A program made the position numbers and the translations under genes. Source: Betaproteobacteria bacterium (GTDB lineage Bacteria; Pseudomonadota; Gammaproteobacteria; Burkholderiales; Rhodocyclaceae). From it: a stretch of 6,285 bases of DNA. A model generated the notes under the pieces. That model searched no databases and was not told where the DNA came from. It saw only the letters and a list, made by a program, of their open reading frames with translations. This document shows positions 1-6,285 of this stretch, piece by piece (position 1 is the first letter of the stretch; the number at the start of each line of letters is the position of its first letter). The DNA is taken from assembly GCA_028065725.1 (NCBI GenBank), contig JAPTVL010000042.1, forward strand, positions 1 through 6,285, in the 5' to 3' direction.

Positions 1-184
1 GCCGCACCGCCAGCACTTCCGCCTCGCGCATGACGGCCAAATGGCGGGAAATCTTCGGCTGCGGCATATCTACGGCGTACTGCAACTCGCACACGCACAA
101 TTCTCCCTGCTTGAGAAGGAGCGCCAGCAAGCGGCGCCGGGTTTCGTCGGAGAGGGTATCGAAAAAATTCTGGTCCTGAAGCAT
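1..184 (-). CDS. arsR: ArsR-family arsenic-type metalloregulator, N-terminal 61 codons (runs off the left edge)
   Basis: Reading down from 184, the protein begins MLQDQNFFDTLSDETRRRLL and carries ELCVCEL at residues 28-34, followed by the recognition region PQPKISRHLAVMRE. This is the winged-helix repressor layout of ArsR from arsenic operons, where the C-x-C pair (here C30 and C32) binds As(III) or Sb(III) and releases the operator. In the plasmid R773 ArsR a third cysteine follows two residues later in DLC; here that position is Q35, so only the C-x-C pair is visible. An in-frame TAA lies immediately before the ATG, which fixes the start. There is no well-spaced Shine-Dalgarno. The C-terminal part, including the dimer region, lies outside the window. 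It is divergent from the redox operon, so the repressor might also affect that side. The family call is firm; the effector is inferred from the motif. Confidence 0.9.
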   Translation of the reverse strand, partial: MLQDQNFFDTLSDETRRRLLALLLKQGELCVCELQYAVDMPQPKISRHLAVMREAEVLAVR

Positions 185-190
185 TTATCA

Positions 191-219
191 ATCATATTCT
201 CCATATCGAATATTTACAA
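191..219 (-). promoter_or_regulatory. arsR promoter with ArsR-type operator in the spacer
   Basis: On the minus strand a -35 TTGTAA (219-214) and a -10 TATGAT (196-191) are separated by exactly 17 bp. A perfect inverted repeat, ATATTC-8 nt-GAATAT (194-199 and 208-213), fills the spacer and reaches into the -10. ArsR-family repressors usually bind AT-rich dyads of this kind, so autorepression is likely. Only six bases separate the -10 from the arsR ATG, which puts the transcript start at or next to the AUG. The boxes are seen directly; the operator function is inferred. Confidence 0.6.
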
Positions 220-312
220 GGTGCTTGGCACATCGATGGTGGTGGAGGCAACTGCCACAGAGTCGCGGCAATATTCTGGACTCCGGCTTTTCACATGATG
301 GAAACAAACCCC

Positions 313-343
313 TTGACTTGGAGTCAACTCCAGGATTTAGGAT
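313..343 (+). promoter_or_regulatory. MerR-type promoter/operator of the redox operon
   Basis: A -35 TTGACT (313-318) and a -10 TAGGAT (338-343) are 19 bp apart, the long spacer typical of promoters that need DNA untwisting by an activated MerR-family protein. The spacer holds the dyad TGGAGT-CA-ACTCCA (319-332), very close to the core of the E. coli zntA operator bound by ZntR. The transcript would start near 350 and lead into the gene at 413. The likely activator is the MerR-family protein encoded at 2635-3057; the mercury-type MerR at 3568-3167 is the alternative, although its own operator has a different GTAC-based dyad. Confidence 0.82.
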
Positions 344-351
344 GTGAACCA

Positions 352-378
352 AATGTTGCCCCTGCCGCAGGGGACATT
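352..378 (+). other. Hairpin in the untranslated leader of the redox operon
   Basis: CCCCTG-CCG-CAGGGG (359-373) forms a perfect six-pair stem with a three-base loop. It is extended, after a two-base bulge, by AATGT (352-356) pairing with ACATT (374-378). It lies just downstream of the expected transcript start and about 30 bases before the ribosome binding site, and is followed by a short T run (377-380). It may stabilise the 5' end of the mRNA or act as a weak attenuator. The structure is visible; a function is not established. Confidence 0.4.
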
Positions 379-412
379 TTCGAAAACTTCACATTTGTAA
401 GGGAGATGAGGA

Positions 413-856
413 ATGCACGGACTGCGATCGATTTTGTTGTTGATGCTCATGCTGCTATTGGCGGCTTCTGTTGTCAGTGCCGGCACGATGTTCAAGGACT
501 CTTTCGGGGATCTGCACGCCGATCTGGCGGATGCCGACCGGTCAGGCAAGGCTCTGGTGCTGGTTTTCAGCATGGATGGCTGCCCCGGATGTCGCGCGCT
601 CGAAGAAAAGACCCTGCGGGACAAAGCGGTGCAGTCCTTCCTGCAGGGACACTACGAGCTGGTTCGCCTCGATCTGCGCGGCTCGCTCCCCATCGTGGGG
701 CCTAACGGCGAGAAAACCACCGAGAGCGGGCTCGCGGGAAAACTGGGGGTATTCGCAACACCAACCGTGATCGTGCTGGATCGGAACGGCAGGCCGTTAA
801 AGCGGTTTTTCGGGGGGCTGCCGCCCGCCGCGTTCATCGAGAAGATGAAAGGATGA
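413..856 (+). CDS. Exported thioredoxin-fold protein (CPGC), SoxW-like
   Basis: A 147-residue protein. Residues 1-23 form a secretory signal: R5, then a leucine-rich core, ending in VVSA, a good signal peptidase I site. The mature domain has the thioredoxin active site MDGCPGC (C57 and C60) after a beta strand (ALVLVFS), and a cis-proline at P117 in FATPTVIVL. An insertion (about residues 90-108) lies between the two, as in SoxW/DsbD-gamma-like thioredoxins. It should act in the periplasm as a thiol-disulfide carrier; an exposed CPGC pair could also meet thiophilic metals. The start at 413 has GGGAG (401-405) seven bases upstream. It is the first gene of an operon with two further redox genes, and the next start lies within a few bases of this stop, suggesting coupled translation. 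The fold and export are well supported; the partner and substrate are inferred. Confidence 0.85.
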   Translation: MHGLRSILLLMLMLLLAASVVSAGTMFKDSFGDLHADLADADRSGKALVLVFSMDGCPGCRALEEKTLRDKAVQSFLQGHYELVRLDLRGSLPIVGPNGEKTTESGLAGKLGVFATPTVIVLDRNGRPLKRFFGGLPPAAFIEKMKG

Positions 857-868
857 TTGGAGATGCAA

Positions 869-1144
869 ATGATTAAAGTAGAAGTGTTTTCCTCGCCCGG
901 CTGCGGCAAATGCGGCCACGCCAAGGAGGTGCTGCGCAAGCTCGCCCAAGAGTTGGGCGGCATCGAATGGCGCGAGGTCAATGTGCTGGAAGAACTGGAT
1001 TACGCGGTCACGCTCGGCGTGCTCTCCACCCCGGCCATCGCCATCGGCGGCGAGCTGGTCTTTTCCGGCCTGCCTTCTGCCGGGAAATTGCGCGAGGCTC
1101 TGGAGAAGCGCCTGCCTGAAAGCAGCCAGGGGGCACGGGCATGA
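869..1144 (+). CDS. Small thioredoxin/glutaredoxin-like protein (CGKC), cytosolic
   Basis: A 91-residue protein without a signal peptide. It starts MIKVEVFSSPGCGKC, with the redox pair C12 and C15, and has a cis-proline P55 in LSTPAIAIGGELVFSG; this is the compact Thioredoxin_3/redox-active-disulfide type. The ATG at 869 was chosen because GGAG (859-862) lies six bases upstream of it. The ATG at 863 abuts that GGAG, and a TTG at 857 would add four residues. The stop overlaps the next start by four bases (ATGA, 1141-1144), so translation is likely coupled to the membrane protein. In this setting it is the natural candidate to pass electrons from cytosolic thioredoxin to the membrane protein. 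That is inference: proteins of this small family are also found beside other transporters and permeases. Confidence 0.85.
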   Translation: MIKVEVFSSPGCGKCGHAKEVLRKLAQELGGIEWREVNVLEELDYAVTLGVLSTPAIAIGGELVFSGLPSAGKLREALEKRLPESSQGARA

Positions 1145-2445
1145 TCGCGCTGCTGCTCGCGGCCTCGGCCCTGCTCGGGGCGCTCGCCTTTTTCGAGCCG
1201 TGCACCATCGCAACCCATACCCTGTTCACCGTGCGCGCCCACGGCCAAGGACGGACCGGTTGCTGCCGGAGCCTGCTCGCTGTATGGATCGCCCGCAGCA
1301 TCCTGGCAGCCGGGCTGCTGACGCTGCTGGTATGGGCCACGGAGCCGCCCGCCTGGGGACCTTACGTACCCGGCCTGATCCTGTCCGTGATGGCCACGGT
1401 CTACCTCGCCTCCCGCTTCACCTACATCCCCGTGCCGCATCTCGCGTTCCACCGGCTGCTGCCGGGGGGCGGCCGGCTTCCCCAGGCCATTCAGATCGGA
1501 CTGACGCTGCCGGCCTGCACGATCCCCCTTTTCGCAGTGGTGGCGGGACTTGCCGTGACCGTGGATTCCCTTCGTTTCGCTGCGGCTGCGGGACTGCTGT
1601 TCGCCGGGTTCTTCACCCTGCCTATGGCATTCGCGGCGCTCAAGGGCATACACGCGGAGGGTCGTGAACTCCTCAATCGAGCAGCCAGGGGCAGCCCGTT
1701 CCTGACCGCAGCGTTGCTTTACGGGTTCGCCCTGTATCTCTTGCTTCCCGCCTTCGACCTTGGTGTCGACGCCCTCAGTGCGACCTTGCAAAAGGCCAGC
1801 CTCCTCGGCATCGGTCTCGCGTTCCTGACCGGCTTCGTGTTCAGCTTCAACCCGGTTGCGTTCGCCTCCATCCCGGTGGTGCTCGCCTACGTGACGAAGG
1901 CCCACGAAGAGAAACGTGCGCTCGCACTGGGTAGCGCTTTCATCGCCGGCATGATTTTCACCCACGTGACGCTGGGAGTCGCGGCAGCCCTGGGCGGCGA
2001 ATGGGTCAAGACCATCATGGGGCGGCAATGGGGGCTCTTCCTTGGGCCGCTGCTCATCGTGCTGGGCTTGCTCTGGCCCGGCTGGCTGAAGCTCCGGCTG
2101 CCCTGGATCAGCCTGCGCGGCCGCAAGGTCGCGGGCGTCTGGGGCGCTTTCCTCCTGGGCATCCCGTTTTCGGTGGCCGTCTGCCCGTTCTGCACGCCGG
2201 CGCTGATGGTGACCCTCGCCGCCGCCGCAGCCATCGGCTCGGTCCCATTCGGCTTCGCCCTGCTGCTCGCCTTCGGGCTGGGGCGCTCGATCCCAATCGC
2301 GCTGGGCGCCTGGGGCATGGGCCGGCTCGAATCGCTGAAGGTGCTGTCCCGCCATCAGAAGGTGTTCGAGGTGGCCGCCGGGATGACGTTGATTTTGACG
2401 GGACTGTACCTGCTTAATGAATATTTCTTTATCATCCAGTACTAA
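1141..2445 (+). CDS. Polytopic membrane protein with two fused CcdA/DsbD-like modules
   Basis: A 434-residue, strongly hydrophobic protein with roughly a dozen membrane segments. It reads as two halves. The N-terminal half (about 1-205) has FFEPC (C21) in its first segment and LTLPAC (C126) later, the spacing of the paired membrane cysteines in CcdA/DsbD-beta. The C-terminal half (about 215-434) repeats the pattern, but its first motif is FSFNP with no cysteine, while the second is AVCPFC, a CxxC at C348 and C351. An extra GCC (C41 and C42) lies in the first loop. CcdA-type proteins carry electrons from cytosolic thioredoxin to periplasmic thiol proteins, and both a cytosolic and an exported thioredoxin are encoded just upstream. 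The family is usually single-module and near half this length. The start is fixed by the four-base overlap. The TAA stop forms part of a transposon target duplication. Electron transport is inferred from the cysteines and neighbours. Confidence 0.8.
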   Translation: MIALLLAASALLGALAFFEPCTIATHTLFTVRAHGQGRTGCCRSLLAVWIARSILAAGLLTLLVWATEPPAWGPYVPGLILSVMATVYLASRFTYIPVPHLAFHRLLPGGGRLPQAIQIGLTLPACTIPLFAVVAGLAVTVDSLRFAAAAGLLFAGFFTLPMAFAALKGIHAEGRELLNRAARGSPFLTAALLYGFALYLLLPAFDLGVDALSATLQKASLLGIGLAFLTGFVFSFNPVAFASIPVVLAYVTKAHEEKRALALGSAFIAGMIFTHVTLGVAAALGGEWVKTIMGRQWGLFLGPLLIVLGLLWPGWLKLRLPWISLRGRKVAGVWGAFLLGIPFSVAVCPFCTPALMVTLAAAAAIGSVPFGFALLLAFGLGRSIPIALGAWGMGRLESLKVLSRHQKVFEVAAGMTLILTGLYLLNEYFFIIQY

Positions 2446-2607
2446 CCCGGATGTTTCATAAAAAACGGAGCGATCTCGCTGACGGCTTTTGTATGAGCGG
2501 GCTTGCCCGCGAACAGCCCTGGAAAGGCTGGATAACGGGGTAATCGCGGGCAAGCCCGCTCCTACAAGTAATCTTCTCAATCTGGCGATGTTTATGAAAC
2601 ATCCGGG
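2446..2607. mobile_element. MITE-like element 1 (162 bp) with 17-bp terminal inverted repeats and a CTAA duplication
   Basis: The ends CCCGGATGTTTCATAAA (2446-2462) and TTTATGAAACATCCGGG (2591-2607) are perfect inverted repeats of 17 bp. CTAA occurs directly outside both ends (2442-2445 and 2608-2611), as expected for a four-base target duplication. YTAR targets are known for some IS5-family transposases. There is no room for a transposase, so the element would be mobilised in trans. It separates the membrane-protein gene from the regulator gene. The long hairpins inside could weaken read-through into the regulator. The transposase family is not identified. Confidence 0.75.
2495..2561. repeat. 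Inverted pair of REP palindromes (REPIN-like) inside element 1
   Basis: GAGCGGGCTTGCCCGCGA (2495-2512) and its exact reverse complement (2544-2561) face each other. With one mismatch the match extends outward to about 24 bp per arm. Each arm contains its own hairpin, GCGGGC-TT-GCCCGC. A further small hairpin, CAGCC (2514-2518) with GGCTG (2526-2530), lies between them. The core is the same as the common REP sequences of Pseudomonas and other proteobacteria, which are spread by RAYT transposases. Confidence 0.75.
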
Positions 2608-2634
2608 CTAAGACCAGGCCGGTGACGGAAAAAG

Positions 2635-3057
2635 ATGGACAAAAATGACAACAGTTTGCGTATCGGCGACATCGCCCGGACGCTGGGGCTAAGCGTCGAC
2701 ACGCTGCGCTACTATGAAAAAATCGGGTTGCTGCCCCGCGTGGGGCGGAACGAATCGGGAATCCGCGCTTACCGCGAACGCGACATCTCCCGCCTGCGAT
2801 TCATCCAACGGGCACAGAAAATGGGGTTCAGCCTGGCTGAAATCTCAATGCTGCTCACCATGCGCGAAAATCCGCAACGCGCCCGCGAGCAAGTGCGCAC
2901 GCTCACCGCCGCCAAGTTGGAAGAAGTCGATGCGCGCCTCAAGGAACTCACGTTGCTGCGAAACGAGCTGAAATTGCTGCTCAACCTGTGCCGGGGCGCC
3001 AAAGACGGCTGCCCGATCATAGAGAATATGGATCAAAAGCCGCGTGGTAATACTTAA
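2635..3057 (+). CDS. MerR-family metal-responsive regulator, likely activator of the redox operon
   Basis: A 140-residue protein. The N-terminal winged helix-turn-helix starts LRIGDIARTLGLSVDTLRYYEK (residues 8-29 by position), followed by GLLPRVGRNESGIRAY, a long dimerisation helix (about 81-118), and a short metal loop CRGAKDGCPIIENM (C119 and C126). CueR and ZntR have the same CPIIE end. At the position of CueR Ser77 and ZntR/MerR Cys (79/82) this protein has Arg84, and the loop has six rather than seven residues between the cysteines, so the metal cannot be assigned by analogy. The start at 2635 has GGAA (2627-2630) four bases upstream. If the transposable element and one CTAA copy are removed, the gene begins 23 bases after the membrane-protein stop, so it was probably the autoregulated last gene of that operon. 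The family call is firm; the effector is unknown. Confidence 0.88.
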   Translation: MDKNDNSLRIGDIARTLGLSVDTLRYYEKIGLLPRVGRNESGIRAYRERDISRLRFIQRAQKMGFSLAEISMLLTMRENPQRAREQVRTLTAAKLEEVDARLKELTLLRNELKLLLNLCRGAKDGCPIIENMDQKPRGNT

Positions 3058-3086
3058 TCCAAGTCCGCGCAGACACGTACAAAGGC

Positions 3087-3161
3087 GTCTTTTTCCGCCA
3101 CCACCTTGATAAAACCGCACGTGTCAAAGTTGGCAGGCACGCGAGGAACGTTGTCGAGTGT
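3087..3161 (-). pseudogene. merA: Decayed merA fragment directly downstream of merR
   Basis: Read on the minus strand from 3161, the frame gives TLDNVPRVPANFDTCGFIKV and then VAEKD. This matches residues 446-470 of the intact MerA in this window at 20 of 25 positions. The DNA matches 5674-5748 at 59 of 75 bases by my count. Similarity stops on both sides: upstream it runs into the end of merR, downstream the frame continues into unrelated sequence and stops at 3056-3054, inside the neighbouring gene's 3' end. It has no start and only about 5% of the gene. At this divergence it looks like a remnant of a different, older mer operon in which merA lay behind merR in the same direction, rather than a recent copy. 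Confidence 0.8.
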
Positions 3162-3166
3162 ATCAG

Positions 3167-3568
3167 TCAGCAGATACGCAGAGAGGCGATCAGCGGGCAG
3201 GAAACCTTGCTTTCCCGCGCCTGGCATGCCTCCACCAACCCCTGCAAGGCAGCCTCTATCCGCCGCAGATCTTCCAGCTTGGCACGCACGTCCGCGAGCT
3301 TGTGCTCGGCAATTTCACGCGCCTCGGCGCAATGGGTTCCGTCGTCCAGCCTCAGCAACAGACCGATTTCATCCAGGGTGAAACCGAGACGCTGGGCTGA
3401 CTTGATGAAGCGCACCCGGGCGACATCCCCCTGGTTGTAGCGGCGCACGCCGCCGAGCGGTTTTTGCGGCTCCGGCAAGAGCCCGCGCCGGTGGTAGAAG
3501 CGGATGGTTTCCACATTGACGCCGGCCTGCCGGGCGATCGCTCCTATCGTCAGCACCTGGTCTTTCAT
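3167..3568 (-). CDS. merR: Mercuric resistance regulator MerR
   Basis: A 133-residue protein matching Tn21/Tn501 MerR closely: [16 protein letters not shown] in the DNA-binding domain, [13 protein letters not shown], and DGTHC before the dimerisation helix. The three Hg(II) ligands are present as C80, C115 and C124 (equivalent to C82, C117 and C126), the last in SCPLIASL. It represses the mer promoter without mercury and activates it when Hg(II) binds. The start at 3568 is preferred because GGAG lies five bases upstream; the adjacent ATG at 3571 leaves only two. The C-terminus is shorter than in Tn21: after SLR it ends IC-stop, and a merA relic begins within a few bases, so the natural tail was probably lost in a rearrangement. 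It is divergent from merT. Confidence 0.95.
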   Translation of the reverse strand: MKDQVLTIGAIARQAGVNVETIRFYHRRGLLPEPQKPLGGVRRYNQGDVARVRFIKSAQRLGFTLDEIGLLLRLDDGTHCAEAREIAEHKLADVRAKLEDLRRIEAALQGLVEACQARESKVSCPLIASLRIC

Positions 3569-3592
3569 CATGACTCCAATTCAAAAAACATC

Positions 3593-3624
3593 TTGACTCC
3601 GTACTGTAGTACTGAGTTTATGCT
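3593..3624 (+). promoter_or_regulatory. merTPA promoter with MerR operator (merO)
   Basis: The -35 is TTGACT (3593-3598). The best -10 is TATGCT (3619-3624) after 20 bp, or TTATGC (3618-3623) after 19 bp. Between them lies CCGTAC-TGTA-GTAC-TGAG, a dyad around two GTAC halves as in the Tn21/Tn501 merO; the right half differs from the ideal at one base (GTACTGA for GTACGGA). This is the classic MerR-activated layout. The leader runs to the merT ribosome binding site AAGGAG (3651-3656). Confidence 0.85.
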
Positions 3625-3631
3625 TGCGCAA
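3603..3631 (-). promoter_or_regulatory. Probable merR promoter, overlapping merO
   Basis: On the minus strand TTGCGC (3631-3626) and TACAGT (3608-3603) are 17 bp apart. The -10 lies in the middle of the merO dyad, so MerR bound there would block its own transcription, as known for Tn21 merR. The -35 match is only moderate. Confidence 0.45.
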
Positions 3632-3663
3632 CATCAACTCATCACACTGCAAGGAGCATCATC

Positions 3664-4020
3664 ATGTCCCAGGAAAAAGTCGGCCGCTGGCCGCTGGTGG
3701 GCGGCGTGCTCGCCGCCATCGCTGCTTCACTGTGCTGCATCGGGCCGCTGGTGCTGGTGATGCTCGGCATCGGCGGGGCCTGGATCGCCAATCTTTCCAT
3801 GCTGGAACCGCTGCGCCCCTATTTCCTCGGCGTGGCGGCAATCTTCCTGTTCCTCGCCTGGAAAAAGATCTACCGCGCCCCTGCTGTCGAGGCCTGCACG
3901 CCCGGCTCCCTGTGCGCCCTGCCGCAGACCAACCGGGTTTACCGGATGCTGTTCTGGGTCGTCGCCATCCTGATCGGCCTGGCCGTCGCTTTCCCCTATA
4001 TCGCCCCGCTGTTCTATTAA
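3664..4020 (+). CDS. merT: Mercuric ion transporter MerT
   Basis: A 118-residue inner-membrane protein, about the usual length, with three membrane segments (about 11-37, 53-67 and 95-114). The vicinal pair C24-C25 in ASLCCIGPLVL lies in the first segment, and C78 and C84 (EACTPGSLC) are in the cytoplasmic loop. These are the Hg(II)-relay cysteines of the family. It also ends in the characteristic FPYIAPLFY. It takes Hg(II) from periplasmic MerP and passes it inward to MerA. The start has AAGGAG seven bases upstream. It is the first gene of merTPA, and merC, merD, merE and merF are absent from the window. Confidence 0.96.
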   Translation: MSQEKVGRWPLVGGVLAAIAASLCCIGPLVLVMLGIGGAWIANLSMLEPLRPYFLGVAAIFLFLAWKKIYRAPAVEACTPGSLCALPQTNRVYRMLFWVVAILIGLAVAFPYIAPLFY

Positions 4021-4036
4021 ATTAAGGAGTCTTGCC

Positions 4037-5952
<1,916 letters not shown>

Positions 5953-6131
5953 TGTAGTGCTTCATTCTGTTTGGAACTTAATCCGCAGAGCACTGCAAGG
6001 GGTTTTCCTCACCCCAACCCCTCTCCCGGAGGGCGAGGGGCTTTAAAACTCCCTTCCCCCCGCGGGAGAAGGGTTGGGGATGAGAGAGGTGCATCCAGTG
6101 ATGCATGTATCGCAATTTACGAAGCACTACA
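5953..6131. mobile_element. MITE-like element 2 (179 bp) with a CTAG duplication, abutting the merA stop
   Basis: TGTAGTGCTTC (5953-5963) and GAAGCACTACA (6121-6131) are perfect 11-bp terminal inverted repeats. CTAG flanks both (5949-5952 and 6132-6135), consistent with a four-base target duplication; because CTAG is itself a palindrome, the repeat can also be read as 15 bp. No transposase is encoded. The element fills the space between merA and the tRNA promoter, and its internal hairpins may end mer transcription. The terminal repeat differs from that of element 1. Confidence 0.65.
6012..6079. repeat. Inverted pair of CCCCAACCC-type palindromes inside element 2
   Basis: CCCCAACCCCTCTCCC (6012-6027) pairs with GGGAGAAGGGTTGGGG (6064-6079) with one mismatch in 16. 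Similarity continues outward as CTCA on the left against TGAG on the right, offset by one base. Sequences of the CTCACCCCAACCC type are widespread dispersed repeats in beta- and gammaproteobacteria. As RNA this would be a long stable hairpin and could act as an end point for merTPA transcripts, although no clear T run follows. Confidence 0.6.
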
Positions 6132-6165
6132 CTAGATCCCATAAAAGCCGGAACTAGAATTGCAA

Positions 6166-6194
6166 TTGACCTTTTTGCCCAGGCAAAGTAGAAT
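6166..6194 (+). promoter_or_regulatory. Promoter of the tRNA-Pro gene
   Basis: TTGACC (6166-6171) and TAGAAT (6189-6194) are 17 bp apart, a near-consensus sigma-70 promoter. A start near 6201 would leave a leader of only a few bases before the tRNA. It lies outside element 2, so tRNA expression was probably unaffected by the insertion. Confidence 0.75.
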
Positions 6195-6205
6195 TCGCAG
6201 CTCTT

Positions 6206-6282
6206 CGGGGTGTAGCGTAGCCTGGTAGCGCGCCTGGTTTGGGACCAGGATGTCGGGAGTTCGAATCTCTCAACCCCGACCA
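6206..6282 (+). tRNA. tRNA-Pro (anticodon UGG)
   Basis: 77 bases including an encoded CCA (6280-6282). Acceptor CGGGGTG (6206-6212) pairs with AACCCCG (6272-6278). The D arm is GCGT/GCGC, and the anticodon stem CCTGG/CCAGG is perfect around the loop TTTGGGA (TGG anticodon). The T arm is GGGAG-TTCGAAT-CTCTC with one G-U pair. It aligns closely with E. coli tRNA-Pro(UGG). The innermost acceptor pair is a G7:A66 mismatch. It decodes CCN, mainly CCA and CCG. tRNA-Pro genes can serve as island integration sites, but no att copy of its 3' end is seen in this window. Confidence 0.96.
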
Positions 6283-6285
6283 GGA

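Noticed and set aside
41..298. A small plus-strand open frame at the left edge
   Set aside because: It is antisense to arsR and crosses the arsR promoter; the minus-strand ArsR reading is unambiguous.
857..868. Upstream TTG or ATG (857, 863) as start of the mini-thioredoxin
   Set aside because: The GGAG at 859-862 overlaps or abuts these starts and is correctly spaced only for the ATG at 869.
1000..2580. A 526-codon open frame on the minus strand opposite the membrane-protein gene
   Set aside because: It lies antisense to clear coding sequence, runs into the transposable element, is rich in Q, R, E and G without any domain, and is expected by chance opposite a GC-rich gene.
3071..3094. Possible terminator (AGAC ... 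GTCTTTTT) between the convergent genes
   Set aside because: The stem is only four pairs with a long loop, and the T run is part of the merA relic.
6206..6282. tRNA-Pro as an island attachment site
   Set aside because: No second copy of the tRNA 3' end and no integrase gene are visible in this window; it cannot be judged without the right flank.

Overview
This is a GC-rich proteobacterial window, most likely betaproteobacterial. That placement rests on the type of MerR/MerT/MerP/MerA proteins, the tRNA-Pro sequence and the REP-like palindromes; no taxonomic marker settles it. The window looks like a metal-resistance cassette packed between a partial arsR and a tRNA gene.

Layout, left to right. 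(1) Positions 1-184, minus strand: the first 61 codons of an arsenic-type ArsR repressor with a CVC metal motif. Its promoter sits just upstream, with a perfect inverted repeat in the -35/-10 spacer, and the mRNA is probably leaderless. (2) Positions 313-2445, plus strand: a MerR-type promoter with a 19-bp spacer and a dyad drives three tightly packed genes. They encode an exported thioredoxin-fold protein (CPGC), a small cytosolic thioredoxin/glutaredoxin-like protein (CGKC) and a 434-residue membrane protein that looks like two fused CcdA/DsbD-type modules. (3) Positions 2446-2607: a 162-bp MITE-like element with 17-bp terminal inverted repeats, a CTAA duplication and an internal inverted pair of REP palindromes. 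(4) Positions 2635-3057: a MerR-family regulator, probably the original last gene of the redox operon before the element inserted. (5) Positions 3087-3161, minus strand: a 75-bp decayed merA fragment lying directly behind merR. (6) Positions 3167-5952: a compact mer operon, with merR divergent from merT-merP-merA across a shared operator. (7) Positions 5953-6131: a second MITE-like element with a CTAG duplication that overlaps the merA stop codon. (8) A consensus promoter and a tRNA-Pro(UGG) gene close the window.

How the genes could work together. MerP and MerT bring Hg(II) inward and MerA reduces it to Hg(0), under control of MerR. The upstream operon has the parts of a transmembrane thiol-reducing chain: cytosolic CGKC carrier, duplicated CcdA-like membrane protein, periplasmic CPGC thioredoxin. 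Both its promoter and its likely regulator are of the metal-sensing MerR type. A metal-inducible system that keeps periplasmic thiols reduced is the most interesting hypothesis here. It is inferred from gene content and promoter type and is not demonstrated.
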